Shown: positions 1-10,900 of the stretch, in pieces
Numbering within the stretch: the first letter of the stretch is position 1
How the letters are laid out: each line of letters starts with the position of its first letter
NCBI RefSeq assembly: GCF_003933735.1
Contig: NZ_RSED01000004.1
Coordinates: forward strand, 239,967 to 303,966
Reading direction: 5' to 3'
DNA from: Aquabacterium soli
Lineage (GTDB): Bacteria > Pseudomonadota > Gammaproteobacteria > Burkholderiales > Burkholderiaceae_C
Length of the DNA: 64,000 nucleotides
Made by a program: the position numbers and the translations under genes
Notes under the pieces: model-generated
Seen by the model: only the letters and a program-made list of their open reading frames with translations
The model's database searches: none
Told to the model about the DNA's origin: nothing

Positions 1-796
1 CCAGCGCCAGCTTCTCGGGCGTGAGGCCGAACTCCTTGAAGAACTCGCCGGCGCTGGGCAGCATGCCGCCGGACATGCGCTCGTTCTGCAGGCGCAGCAT
101 GATGATCACGTCGGCGTCGCGGATGCCTTCGGCCATGTCGTGGCACACGCGCACGCCCATCTCGCGCAGGTCGCCGGGCACCAGGGTGCGCGGGCCGACC
201 ACGCGCACCTCGGGCACGCCCAGGGTGGTCAGCGCGTGGATGTTGGAGCGGGCCACGCGCGAATGCACGATGTCGCCCACGATGGCCACGGTCAGGTTGC
301 TGAAATCCTTCTTGTAGTGCCGGATGGTGAACATGTCCAGCAGGGCCTGCGTGGGATGCGCATGGCGGCCATCACCGGCATTGACGACGTGCACATGCGG
401 CGCCACGTGCTGGGCGATCAGGTAGGGCGCACCCGATTCGGCGTGGCGCACCACGAACATGTCGGCGTGCATCGCGCTGAGGTTGGCGATGGTGTCCAGC
501 AGGCTTTCGCCCTTGGAGGCCGACGAGCGCGCGATGTCCAGGTTGATCACGTCGGCGGACAGGCGCTTGGCCGCGATCTCGAAGGTGGTGCGCGTGCGCG
601 TGCTGTTCTCGAAGAACAGGTTGAACACGCTCTTGCCGCGCAGCAGCGGGATCTTCTTGACCTCGCGGTCGTTGACGCTGACGAAGGTGCCGGCCGTGTC
701 CAGGATCTGGTGGATCACGTCGCGGGGCAGGCCCTCGGTGCTCAGCAGGTGGATCAGCTCGCCGTTCTTGTTGAGCTGGGGGTTGCGTCGTTGCAT
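1..796 (-). CDS. pyrB: aspartate carbamoyltransferase catalytic subunit (partial, C-terminus beyond left edge)
   Basis: Condenses carbamoyl phosphate with L-aspartate, the first committed step of de novo pyrimidine synthesis, in the cytoplasm. About 265 residues are in the window; family members have about 310-320, so only the C-terminal part of the aspartate domain is missing. The carbamoyl-phosphate loop [12 protein letters not shown] is visible at about residues 62-73, and HPTQALLD lies near residue 140. The ATG (796-794) shares one base with the pyrR stop (TGATG), so translation is probably coupled. It is the last visible gene of a yqgE-ruvX-pyrR-pyrB operon; pyrC commonly follows in Burkholderiales but lies outside. 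Confidence 0.96.
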   Translation of the reverse strand, partial: MQRRNPQLNKNGELIHLLSTEGLPRDVIHQILDTAGTFVSVNDREVKKIPLLRGKSVFNLFFENSTRTRTTFEIAAKRLSADVINLDIARSSASKGESLLDTIANLSAMHADMFVVRHAESGAPYLIAQHVAPHVHVVNAGDGRHAHPTQALLDMFTIRHYKKDFSNLTVAIVGDIVHSRVARSNIHALTTLGVPEVRVVGPRTLVPGDLREMGVRVCHDMAEGIRDADVIIMLRLQNERMSGGMLPSAGEFFKEFGLTPEKLAL

Positions 797-1308
797 CAAA
801 CCCTCTCGAATTGGAATGTGAACTGGCCGGTGTCGTCGCGCCCGAGGGACACGCGCTCTTCGGCCGGCAGGGTGATGCGCGCGGCCGAGAAGACCGGCTC
901 GATGGGCAGCTCGCGCCCGCCGCGGTCGACCAGCACCACCAGCGTGACGCTGGCCGGGCGGCCAAAATCGAACAGCTCGTTGATCACGGCGCGCGTGGTG
1001 CGGCCGGTGTAGAGCACGTCGTCGATCAGCAGGATGTGGCGGCCCTCGATCTCGAAAGGCAGCTGGGTGGCATCACGCGAGACGGCCATGCCGCGGCGGC
1101 TGAAATCGTCGCGGTGCAGGGCCGACGAGATGGTGCCGTGGGCCTCGGTGCGGCCGAGGTCCTTGCTGAGCCGCTCGGCCAGCCAGGCACCGCCGGACCA
1201 CACGCCGACCAGCGCCGTGTCCGGGTCCAGGAACTTGCGCACGCCCTTGAGCAGGACGTCATACAACTGTTCGGCGTCGAGCCGCAGCGAGGGCTGGGAG
1301 GTGCTCAT
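796..1308 (-). CDS. pyrR: bifunctional pyrimidine regulator / uracil phosphoribosyltransferase PyrR
   Basis: PyrR-family type I phosphoribosyltransferase of 170 residues. In Bacillus the protein binds pyr mRNA and also makes UMP from uracil and PRPP; whether it regulates RNA in betaproteobacteria is unsettled. The PRPP-binding motif [16 protein letters not shown] is at residues 93-108 and matches the family closely. It overlaps ruvX by 4 bases (ATGA) at its start and pyrB by one base at its end, so it is embedded in a tightly coupled operon. I see no attenuator stem-loop between pyrR and pyrB, because there is no spacer, so local RNA-based control of pyrB alone is unlikely. Confidence 0.93.
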   Translation of the reverse strand: MSTSQPSLRLDAEQLYDVLLKGVRKFLDPDTALVGVWSGGAWLAERLSKDLGRTEAHGTISSALHRDDFSRRGMAVSRDATQLPFEIEGRHILLIDDVLYTGRTTRAVINELFDFGRPASVTLVVLVDRGGRELPIEPVFSAARITLPAEERVSLGRDDTGQFTFQFERV

Positions 1309-1736
1309 GGGGCGGGATCCTCCGATGAAGGTGATGGGGAAGCGGCGGTGCGCACGGCAGTCTCGTCGAAATACTGTTGCAGGATGATGGCGGCCGAGGC
1401 CGAATCCAGGTCATCCGGGTCATCGCGCTCGGCCTCGACGCTGGAGTAGCGCTCGTCGACCTCGTGCACGGGCAGGTGGAAGCGGCCGTTGAGCTGGCGG
1501 GCGAAGCGCCGTGCGCGCTGCGTGATCTCGTGCTCGGCGCCATCGGGGTGGAAGGGCACGCCCACCACCAGCGCGTCGGGGCGCCACTCGTCGATCAGCT
1601 TCTTGATCTGGTTGAAGCGCGCATCGCCCTCGGCCGCGATGGTGCGCAGCGCCTGGGCCTGGCGCATCAGGCCATTGCCGCAGGCCACGCCCACGCGCTT
1701 GAGGCCGTAGTCGAAGGCCAGGAAAGTACTGGTCAT
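1305..1736 (-). CDS. ruvX: putative pre-16S rRNA nuclease / Holliday junction resolvase-like protein YqgF (RuvX)
   Basis: YqgF-family RNase H-fold protein of 143 residues, usual length for the family (about 130-150). In E. coli YqgF is implicated in maturation of the 16S rRNA 5' end; a Holliday-junction resolvase role was proposed from its fold. The N-terminal strand carries the conserved acidic motif [10 protein letters not shown] at residues 9-18, with DERYSS and a C-terminal [12 protein letters not shown] acidic motif completing the active site. The gene overlaps yqgE by 4 bases upstream and pyrR by 4 bases downstream. The YqgE-YqgF pairing is widely conserved in proteobacteria. Confidence 0.93.
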   Translation of the reverse strand: MTSTFLAFDYGLKRVGVACGNGLMRQAQALRTIAAEGDARFNQIKKLIDEWRPDALVVGVPFHPDGAEHEITQRARRFARQLNGRFHLPVHEVDERYSSVEAERDDPDDLDSASAAIILQQYFDETAVRTAASPSPSSEDPAP

Positions 1737-2314
1737 GCGTGACCCGCCTCGGACGACAGGAAACCCCTGTCGATGCCCAGCAGGGACAAGGCACGGTCGT
1801 AACGCTCTTCCACGGGTGTGTCGAAGATGATGGCGCGGTCGGCCGCCACGCTGAGCCAGCCGTTGCGGCTGAGCTCTTCTTCGAGCTGGCCAGCGCTCCA
1901 GCCGGCATAGCCCAGGGTGATCAGCACCTTGCGCGGGCCGGCACCATTGGCCATGGCTTCCAGCACATCGCGCGAGGTGGTCATCTCCAGGCCCCCGTCG
2001 ATCTTGAGGGTGGAGCTGTAGTGGCCGCCTTCTTCGTCGAGCTGCTCGTGCAGCACGAAGCCGCGCTCGGTCTGCACCGGGCCGCCCAGGTAGACGGGGG
2101 TGGACAGCAGGTCGTCGCGCTCGAGCACCAGATCGACCTTTTCAAAGAGCTGCTGCACGCCGATCTCGATGGGCCGGTTGATGATCAACCCCAGCGCTCC
2201 GCGTTCGGTATGCTCGCACATGTACACCACCGCGCCTGCGAAATTGCCATCGGTCATCCCCGGCATGGCAATCAGGAACTGGTTGGTGAGGTTGATCGGG
2301 GGGCTGTCGGACAT
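1733..2314 (-). CDS. yqgE: UPF0301 family protein YqgE/AlgH
   Basis: YqgE/AlgH (UPF0301) family, 193 residues, the normal length. The molecular function is not known; AlgH was named in Pseudomonas for an effect on alginate regulation. The N-terminal region with [12 protein letters not shown], the [19 protein letters not shown] stretch and [15 protein letters not shown] are typical of the family. It is the promoter-proximal gene of the operon running into pyrB and is divergent from phrB, with about 50 bp between the two starts. No Shine-Dalgarno precedes the ATG; instead a TAAAAT hexamer lies 7 nt upstream (see the promoter entry), which suggests a leaderless message. Confidence 0.93.
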   Translation of the reverse strand: MSDSPPINLTNQFLIAMPGMTDGNFAGAVVYMCEHTERGALGLIINRPIEIGVQQLFEKVDLVLERDDLLSTPVYLGGPVQTERGFVLHEQLDEEGGHYSSTLKIDGGLEMTTSRDVLEAMANGAGPRKVLITLGYAGWSAGQLEEELSRNGWLSVAADRAIIFDTPVEERYDRALSLLGIDRGFLSSEAGHA

Positions 2315-2321
2315 GAGCGGG

Positions 2322-2327
2322 ATTTTA
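2322..2327 (-). promoter_or_regulatory. candidate -10 element of a leaderless yqgE operon promoter
   Basis: On the minus strand TAAAAT is followed by 7 nt (CCCGCTC) and then the yqgE ATG. A sigma70 -10 hexamer normally ends 6-7 nt before the transcription start, so transcription would begin at or next to the A of the ATG. There is no purine-rich ribosome-binding site in the gap, and no good -35 hexamer was seen at 16-18 nt. Confidence 0.45.
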
Positions 2328-2364
2328 AGTCCTGCGCGATCCCCTCCGCTGACGATGGAACACG

Positions 2365-3825
2365 ATGAGTGAACAGATCGACGCCGCCCTGGTTTGGTTT
2401 CGCCGGGATCTGCGGCACACGGACCACGCGGCGCTGTACCACGCCCTGAAAAACGCCCGCCGGGTGTGGTGCGCCTTCGTGCTGGACACCGACATCCTGG
2501 ACGCCCTGCCCCGCCAGGACCGGCGCGTGCCCTTCATCCTGGACAGCCTGGCCGAGCTGGACACCGCCCTGGGCGGCCTCAAGCACGGTGCCGGGCTGAT
2601 CGTGCGCCACGGCAGCGCGCTCAAGGAGCTGCCGCGCCTGGCCGCCGAGCTGGGCGTGCAGGCGGTGTACGCCAACCACGACGACGACCCGGCGGCCCTG
2701 GCCCGCGATGCCGCCGTGCGGGGCAAGCTGAGCGACCTGGGCGCGGCCCTGTACACCACCAAGGATTGCGTGATCTTCGAACGCAACGAGGTGCTGACCG
2801 GCAACGACACGCCTTATGGCGTCTTCACTCCTTACAAGAACGCCTGGCTGCGCAAGCTGGATCCGTTCTACGTGAAGCCCTACCCCGTGTCACGCCACGC
2901 CGAGCATCTGGCGGCCATCCCGGCCAAGGTGGCTGCATCACCCCGCGTGCCCGCCCTGCAGGACATCGGGTTCGAGCCCTGCGGCGAGCTGAAGGTGCCG
3001 GCCGGCATGAGCGGGGCCGAGGCCCTGCTGGATGATTTCCTGCCCCGGCTGGACCGCTACGACAAGACCCGCGACTTCCCCGGCGTGAAAGGCCCGAGCT
3101 ACCTCTCGACCCACCTGCGCTTCGGCACCGTGAGCATCCGCCACCTGGCCGGCCTGGCCTGGGAGCACGCCCAGAAGGGCTCGCGCGGGGCCCAGGTGTG
3201 GCTGTCGGAACTGATCTGGCGGGATTTCTACCACCAGGTGCTGTTCCACCACCCCCATGTGGTCGGCCATGCCTACAAGCGTGAGTACGACCGCATCAAA
3301 TGGCGCCGCGGCAAGGAAGCAGAGGCCGATTTCAAGGCCTGGTGCGAAGGCCGCACCGGCTACCCGCTGGTGGATGCGGCCATGCGCCAGATCAACCAGA
3401 CCGGCTACATGCACAACCGGCTGCGCATGGTGGTGGCCAGCTTCCTGGTGAAGGATCTGGGCATCGACTGGCGGCGTGGCGAGGCCTATTTCGCAGAACA
3501 GTTGCTGGACTTTGACCTGGCGGCCAACAACGGAGGCTGGCAGTGGGCGGCCTCCACTGGCTGCGATGCACAGCCCTACTTCCGCATCTTCAACCCGGTG
3601 AGCCAGAGCGAGAAATTCGACACCCAAGGCAAGTTCATCCGCCGCTACGTGCCCGAACTGGCCGCCCTGCCCGACCGCGCACTGCACGCGCCATGGCAGG
3701 CCAGGCCGGCCGAACTGCCCGAGGGCTTCGTGCTGGGGCGCGACTACCCCAAGCCCATCGTGGCCCACGACGAGGCACGCGCGCAGACGCTCGAACGCTA
3801 TGCCGTGGTCAAGACCCCGACGTAG
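2365..3825 (+). CDS. phrB: deoxyribodipyrimidine photo-lyase (class I CPD photolyase)
   Basis: Light-driven repair of cyclobutane pyrimidine dimers with FADH- as cofactor plus an antenna chromophore. The protein has 486 residues, the usual class I length. The N-terminal antenna domain starts at ALVWFRRDLRHTDHAALYHA. The C-terminal FAD domain contains FPGVKGPSYLSTHLRFGT, the WLSELIWRDFYHQVL helix, and GYPLVDAAMRQINQTGYMHNR with DFDLAANNGGWQWAASTG, which supplies FAD-binding residues and a tryptophan of the electron-transfer chain. GGA lies 5 nt before the ATG. It is transcribed divergently from yqgE and converges on the diguanylate cyclase with only 6 bp between stops. A cryptochrome role cannot be fully excluded, but the motif set fits photolyase. 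Confidence 0.95.
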   Translation: MSEQIDAALVWFRRDLRHTDHAALYHALKNARRVWCAFVLDTDILDALPRQDRRVPFILDSLAELDTALGGLKHGAGLIVRHGSALKELPRLAAELGVQAVYANHDDDPAALARDAAVRGKLSDLGAALYTTKDCVIFERNEVLTGNDTPYGVFTPYKNAWLRKLDPFYVKPYPVSRHAEHLAAIPAKVAASPRVPALQDIGFEPCGELKVPAGMSGAEALLDDFLPRLDRYDKTRDFPGVKGPSYLSTHLRFGTVSIRHLAGLAWEHAQKGSRGAQVWLSELIWRDFYHQVLFHHPHVVGHAYKREYDRIKWRRGKEAEADFKAWCEGRTGYPLVDAAMRQINQTGYMHNRLRMVVASFLVKDLGIDWRRGEAYFAEQLLDFDLAANNGGWQWAASTGCDAQPYFRIFNPVSQSEKFDTQGKFIRRYVPELAALPDRALHAPWQARPAELPEGFVLGRDYPKPIVAHDEARAQTLERYAVVKTPT

Positions 3826-3831
3826 GCAAGC

Positions 3832-4872
3832 TCAGAACAGCTCGACATCCCCTTCGTGGCGCGTCTCTTCCACCGCGCCTTGCGCCACCAGCGCCTCGTG
3901 GTTGAGCACGCGGTTGCGGCCCTGGCGCTTGGCCTCGTAGACGGCGTCGTCGGCGCGTGAGAAAGCCGCGCTGGGCGTGTCCGAGCCCAGCACCTGCGTC
4001 ACGCCGATGCTGATGGTCACCTGCCCCACCTGTGGAAACGCGTAGTGCGCCATGTTGTGCCGCATGCGCTCGAATGCGGCCATGGCGCCCTCGCCTTCGG
4101 TGCAGCGCAGCATCACCACGAACTCTTCGCCCCCGAAACGAAACAGGCGGTCATAGTGGCGGAAGGTCTGGCGCATGATGCGCGCCACCAGCACCAGCAC
4201 CTCGTCGCCGATCAGGTGGCCAAAGCGGTCGTTGACCTGCTTGAAGTGGTCGATGTCGATCACGCCCAGCCACCAGGTGTCGCCCACCAGGCGGCGGCGG
4301 TCTTCGTGCTCTTCGGAGATGCCCACCGTGCGCGGCAGCGAGGCGGCCATGAAGGTGGTGTCGAAGGTCTGGCGGTTGAGCAGGCCGGTGAGCGCATCAC
4401 GCTGGCTGGAATCGAGCAGGCGCTGGAAGTTGTCAAACACCTTCAGCAGGGTCTCGATCTGGCGGATCTCCGCGGGCGTGAGCGCCTGCGCCGTCTCGAT
4501 TTCGATGACGCCGGGCTGGTGTGAGTCGCCCATCAGAGGCAGCAAGGTCAGCCAGCCGTCGAGCTGGGGCGGCTGGGTGGACACCTGAAGGACGGCCTGC
4601 AGCTCCAGCGCCTCCTGGCGCAGCGGAAAGGTATCCAGCTCGGGCAGTTCGTCCGGATCGATCCAGCTGGGATCGGCTGCCAGCAAGGTGTCGGGGCGAG
4701 ACAACCCACAGGACAGCCACCGCGCCACCGATGCCTTGTCCAGCACGACCCGGTAGACGCCAGCAGAACGCGCCTGCATCATCGATCCCAGGGCTTGCGC
4801 CAGGGACAGGTCGAGTTGCTCGCGGTCACGCAACGCGGTCAGGGAGACCAGATGCTCTATCGCGCCGTTCAT
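3832..4872 (-). CDS. diguanylate cyclase (GGDEF domain) with N-terminal GAF-like region
   Basis: Makes cyclic di-GMP from two GTP. This 346-residue soluble protein has an N-terminal half without transmembrane segments (about residues 1-160, GAF-like by appearance, about 30% certain) followed by a GGDEF domain. The active-site motif is GGEEF near residue 247. An RHYD motif exactly five residues before it matches the RxxD inhibitory I-site, so product feedback inhibition is expected. The linker LDSSQRDALTGLLNRQTFD is the canonical start of the GGDEF domain. A good GGAG lies 4 nt before the ATG. It sits just downstream of the Pil-Chp operon on the same strand, 56 bp after chpA, so co-transcription is possible. 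The protein ends in DVELF, the same last four residues as the CheZ-like protein at 30306-30758. Confidence 0.92.
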   Translation of the reverse strand: MNGAIEHLVSLTALRDREQLDLSLAQALGSMMQARSAGVYRVVLDKASVARWLSCGLSRPDTLLAADPSWIDPDELPELDTFPLRQEALELQAVLQVSTQPPQLDGWLTLLPLMGDSHQPGVIEIETAQALTPAEIRQIETLLKVFDNFQRLLDSSQRDALTGLLNRQTFDTTFMAASLPRTVGISEEHEDRRRLVGDTWWLGVIDIDHFKQVNDRFGHLIGDEVLVLVARIMRQTFRHYDRLFRFGGEEFVVMLRCTEGEGAMAAFERMRHNMAHYAFPQVGQVTISIGVTQVLGSDTPSAAFSRADDAVYEAKRQGRNRVLNHEALVAQGAVEETRHEGDVELF

Positions 4873-4928
4873 ACCACTCCATCAGGGCCCAGGGCTGCCC
4901 TGCGCTCTAGGCATCCATGGATTGCTGT

Positions 4929-7900
4929 TCAGCCTTCGGCGTCTTGCTGCGACAAGGCCGCATGGGTGTAACGCGCCACCAGGCTCACCAATTCTTCCTC
5001 ACTGTACGGCTTGCCCAGGTAATGGTTCACACCCAGCTCGGCTGCGTAATCGCGATGTTTCTGGGCGATCCGTGACGTAATCATCACGATCGGCACGTTC
5101 TTCCAGCGTTCATCGCCACGCAGATTCCGGGCCAGGTCGAAGCCGTCCATCCGCGGCATCTCGATGTCGGACAAGACGACCAGCGGGATTTCCTCGGCCA
5201 TCTTCTCCAGGGCCTCCAGGCCGTCTTTGGCCAGCGTGACGCGGTAGCCCTCACGCGTCAACAGACGCTGAGTAACACGACGCACGGTGAGGGAATCGTC
5301 CACCACCAGCACCAGTGGTGCGGCGGGCGCCTCCAGCGCGGCAGGGCTGCGCGCAGCATCGACCTGATCGGCAGGCGCACCGGCCTCCGCCACGCGCGCC
5401 TGGCGGGACCAGGTCTGCGCCTGCGCGCCGTACACCGTGGCCAGGGCCACGGGGTTGTAGATCAGGGCCACGGCCCCGGAGGCCAGCAGGGTCATGCCGG
5501 CCAGGCCGGGCACCCGCGAGAGCTGTGGGCCCAGGTTCTTGACGACCACGTCCTGGTTGCCCAGCACTTCATCGACGTGCAGGGCTACGCGTTGCTGCGC
5601 CGAGCGCACCACCACCACAGGCAGCGAACGCCCCTCGGCGAGGCCTCGCGGGCTGTGCTGCAGCAAGGCCCCGAACCAGAAGAACGGCAGCGTCAGGTCG
5701 GCGTAGGGCAAGGTGCCGCTGGCGTAGGCATGTTCGATTTCTTCGGCGCGCGCGCGGCGCACCAGCTCGACCAGGTTGGTCGGGATGGAGACCACCAGGT
5801 CACCGCAGCGCACCATCACCACCTTGGTCACGGCGGTGGTCAGCGGCAGGATCAGCTTGAAGCTGGTGCCCTGCCCGGCTGCCGTGGCCGTCTCGATGCG
5901 GCCACCCATGGCGTTGACCTCGGCACGGACCACGTCCATGCCGATGCCGCGGCCCGCCAGTTCGGTGACGGACTCGGCCGTGGAGAAGCCGGGGGTGAAG
6001 ATCAGCTGGGCCAGATCGGCCTCGGACGCCTCGGCGCCAGGGACCAGCAGTTGCTGTGCCTCGGCCTTGCGGCGGATGCGTTCCAGATCCAGGCCGGCGC
6101 CATCGTCACGGAACTCGATGGCCACCTCGTTGCCTTCCTGGTGCACGGCCACGATGATGGTGCCCATGGGCTCCTTGCCCTGGGCCTGGCGCGAGGCGGG
6201 GGCTTCAATGCCGTGCGTGACGCTGTTGCGCAGCAGGTGCTCGAACGCGCCGGCCATGCGATCCAGCACGCCACGATCGACCTCGGTATGGCCACCCACC
6301 AGGTCCAGGCGCACCTGCTTGCCGGTCTCCTTGGCGGCCTGGCGCACCACACGGTACAGGCGGTCGGACAGGCCTTCAAACTCGACCATGCGCGTGCGCA
6401 GCAGGTCGTCCTGCAGATCGCGCGTCAGGCGGGACTGGGCGGCCAACTGGTCTTCGGCCGATTCGAGGTTGCGCACCAGGCCGCGCTGCACGGTGGCCAC
6501 GTCGTTCACCGACTCGGCCATCATGCGGGTGAGCTCCTGGAAGCGCGTGTAGCGGTCGAACTCCAGCGGATCGAAGTTCTGCTGGGAGGCACGGGCGGCC
6601 TCCATGCGGGTGCTGAGCTGTGTCTCGGCCTGCAGTTCGATGTCTCGCAGTTGCTGGCGCAGGCGATCGAGGTTCTCGGTCAGGTCGCCGACCGAGCCGC
6701 GCATCTGCTGCATCTGCGCCGACAGGCGGGTGCGCGCAATGCTGACCTCGCCGGCATGGTTGACCAGGCGGTCGAGCAGGCGGGGACGCACACGCACGGC
6801 AGCAATGCTGGAGGCCGCGACCGCATCGGCACCGGCCTGGGCCCCCGGCTGGAAGTCGGTGCGCACGCTGGACCAGTCGATGGGCACCGCGCTCAAGGCC
6901 TGGCCATCCTGCGCTTGAGTCGAGGCCGGGCCCACCTGGGCGGACGGCAGGTCGGCCAATGCGCTGTCGCCAGCGTCACGCACCAGCCCATCGTAGGCCG
7001 GCGCCATGTCGCCCGTGCCCGGCGCCACCAGCGAAGCCGGCAACTGGGCCAGGTCCTGCTGAACGCTCAGGTCTCGGCGCTGCAGTGATTCGAACACCTC
7101 GGCCAGCACGTCGCTGCGGGCCTGCAGGGCTTCCAGATCAGCGGGGTCGGCTTGGTCACCGGCGATGAGCCGCTCGATGGCCGACTCCATTCGGTGGGCC
7201 AGTTCGCCCAGGCGCATGGCACCCGCCAGACGTGCCCCACCCTTGAAGGTGTGCAGCGTGCGCATGCAGGCGGTGGCCAGGTCTTGCCGCTCGGGATGCT
7301 GGACCCACTGGCGCATGTCGCCGGCGAGTTGCGGCAGCAACTCGAGCGCTTCTTCTTCGAAGATCGGAAAGAGATCGGCGTCGATGGCGTCCACCGACTC
7401 AATGTCTGCATCGGGGCCGAGGTCGACGTCGGTTCCGACGGCGCGCACCAGGTGCTCGCTGGCGGGCTCTTCGGGCAGGGGCTCGAAGGGCTTGATTTCC
7501 GGCAGGCCCAGCGACACGGTCTGCTGGGGCAGGCTGTCCAACGGGACATCCACGACCTCGGACTGGGCGTCATCGGGCGGCACGGACGCCTGCGGCACAG
7601 GCTCGTCCGGTGCCTGCACCTCAGGTGCCTGCTCGAACGGGGGCTCGGCAGGATCGTCAGACAAGGCCGGCTCGCCCGCGTCAGCCGCGTCCACGTCCAG
7701 GGCCTCGTCGCCATCGGTGCGCACCAGGCGCAGGTGCTGGCGGTTGGCCACGTCGGCGCGCAGGGCCTCGGACGGCTCGTAGTGCTCGAGGCGCTGCAGC
7801 AGATCCTCGGGCGGTGACTTCAGGAAGCCAGCGGCGAACTGGTGCAGCAGGCGCCGGATTTCTTCGGCCGCGTCGCTGAACAGGGTGGCCGAGGCTTCGT

Positions 7901-10900
7901 CGCCGCGGCCGGAACTTTGGGAGCGCGCCAGGGCATGCTCCAGCGCCCGCGCCAGGCGCGACAACTCGGTGTAGCCCACCGTGCCGGAGTTGCCGGCCAG
8001 CGAGTGCGCCAGGGCGATGGTCTCGTCGCCGATCGAGCGGTGGTGCCACTCGAGCGCCCACTCTCCCAGCTGCATGCTCAGGCGGCGCGACTGTTCATCG
8101 GCCTCGTTGAGGTAGATGTTGAACAGCGGGATGCTGATGCGCAAGGGGCCGATCACCTTGACCTGTTCATCGTCGCTGAGCCCGCCTTCAACCAGCGGTT
8201 CTGGCGCCGTGTCAAGCGCTGGCTCAGGCTCGGAAAGGTCGAGGCTGATGGTTTCCGCAGCGGGCTCATCGGGCAGATCGAGGGCGAAGTCCGGCTCGGC
8301 AAGGTCCAGGCCACCGGTGACATCCGCGGTGTCGGCAGGATCGGCCGGCATCTCGATGGCCTCACCGATGTCGATCATCTCGATCTGGTCGGTCGGCAGG
8401 GGCTCGTCGGACAAGGCCTCAGGCAGGGCGACATCCAGAGGCGGCCCCTCTTCGTACGTCAGCGTGTCGGAGAACACGGGCGGCGCGGTGTCCTCGAAGG
8501 CTGGCGTCTGCTCCGCAGGCGTGGTTTCAGAGACCGCATCGCGTGAGGCCTCATCTTCACGGAGGTTGAGGACCAGGCGGTCCACTGCCTCCTCCAGCAG
8601 AGGCGGTGCCTCCACCGGATCGCCCGCATGGGCCGGCGGTTCGACCTCGGGCGGCGAGAACACATCGGCCACCGTGTCCGTCAGGGGCGGCGTGTCGTTG
8701 GCGGCCGCGGTCGCAGCCAGGGCCTGCGCCTCGGCTTCACGCGCCACGGCGTCGTCGTCCACCAGCGAGACTTCGATCAGCTCGATCTCGGGAGGCAACT
8801 CGGGCAGTTCGACGAGCGGCTCCGCGTGCTCTGGCAGCACGAGCTCAACGGGCTCGGGCAACTCGGCCGGCAGGTCAGCGGGCGCGTCGGCAGGCAACGC
8901 AGCCTCAGCGACCGAAGGCACATCGGGGGCCACGATGGTCTCGCGGCGGCCGTCCTGGCGCAGGGCCTCGGCGGCGCGCACCAAGCCAGCGGGCGACCAG
9001 CCGCGGTCCTGCCGGGCGGTGATGGCATCCACCCAGCGCTCCAGGTGCGTCAGCGCCTCGATGCTCAGGCCCATCAGTTCATCACTGGCAGGCACCTGCG
9101 ATGCAAGCCAGGTGTTGTAGAGCTGTTCGTAGGCCCAGGCGGCCTCGCCGAAATCACCCAGCCCGACCATGCGCGAGCTGCCCTTGAGCGTGTGGAAGGC
9201 GCGGCGCACCGTGGTCAGCAGTCCCACGTCGTCGGGTGTGCGAGACAGGCCGGCCACGGCCGTGCGGGCATCGCCGATCACCTCGCGCGCTTCTTCGATG
9301 AAGATGTCGCGCATCTCATCGTCTTCTTCCAGGCCGGTCGCCTCCGGGGCCGCGGGCCTCTCGGGCACCAGCGGCGCCTGCGGCAAGGGCTCTGGCAAGA
9401 CGTCGATCGGCGTGTCGACGCCCACCGGCTCGGTCACGGATTGCACGAAATCGTTCAGCGCGGCCACGGCCTCGTCACGGGCCTGCTGCTGCTCGACCTG
9501 GTCGTCGGTGGCGGCCGCACGGTCAAGCGCGGCCTGGGCGTTGGCCAGGCTGGCAGCCAGCGAAGGCTGGTCCTGCACCAGGGGCGTGTCCGCCAGGTGC
9601 TGCAGTTCGTCGGACAGGTCGGCCAGCGGCACATCGGCACGCACCACGGATTCGGCCAGCGTTTCTGCGACCTCCTGCGAGTGCACACGCTCGACTTGTT
9701 CCGCCGGACGCGCCATCACCTCGATGGGGTCGATGTCGGGCTGGGGCTGCGGGGCGCGGCCCATGATGGGCGAGAGCAGGCCCGTGTCGGCGTTGAAGAC
9801 GAACAGGTGCTTGGCCAGGCCAGGCTGCACGGCCAGCATGTCCACCAGGAAGCCCACAGCCCCCAGGTTGGACGCCAGCCGGTCGTGCACGCCGCTGTTC
9901 GCCGCCTGCAGCAGATCGGCCCCCGGGGCCAGCAGCGCTTCGACATCGGCGCGCATGCGCGAGACCGCGTGCGCCGCAGCATCCAGGCCCAGCACGGCCA
10001 GCACGCCCTTCATGGACTGCAGCTGCGAAGGCACCTCGACCAGGGGCGTCACGTGCTCGTGGTCGCGGAAGAACTGGTCGATGCGCTTTTCGCATTCGCC
10101 CAGCGAAGAGCGCAGCTCCTGCACCACGCTGCCGATGGTCTGGCGGTCGGACACCTGACGGTACAGGCCTTCCATCCAGGGCTCGAGCGGCTCGGGCGGC
10201 TGGCCGGCAGACACGGCTTGAAGGCGCTGGGCCAACCGCTGGACACGCTCGCGTTCGGCGGGGTGTTCGAACTCGGCTTCGTCCAGCGAAGCCTCCAGGT
10301 ACAGCAGGCTCGTGGCCACTTCCATGGCCAGGGCTGCACCAGGCGCAGCGCCCGAGGCGACCGTCGCGTCCACGGCCTCCAGCAAGGCCTGCCCCAGCGC
10401 ATCGCCATCGGGGTAGAGCCGGCGGATCGAATCGGCCACCAGCGCAAAGGGCTCGCGCAAACCATTGAGGCGCAGCAGTTCGCCACCGGCCACCGACGAC
10501 CAGGCGTCCTTGGCGGACACGACACGCTTGGCGGCCTGCCCCACCCAGGCGGGATCGAATCGACCCAGGGCCGATTGAACCAGATCGACCTGCTGGTGGC
10601 TGCGCAGGCGGAAGGCCTCGCGCAGCCGGTCGAGCACGCCCGTGCCGGACGACGCACCGGCATCTGCACCGGGCTCAGGCTCGGCCTGGGCACAGAAGAA
10701 CAGCAGCTCATGGGCCAGGCGGTCGGACGGCATGCCGGGCTGGCGCACCAGGTTGCGCAACTGGCTCAGCAGGGCCGACAGCACGCGCTTGACGTGCAGG
10801 CTCAGTGGCAGGCGCGCGCCCGCCAGGGCCTCCAGGAAACCACAGGCCAGCACCCATGTGGCGGCCTCGCGGTGGGCCTGGCGAGCCTGGGCGTCGGCAG

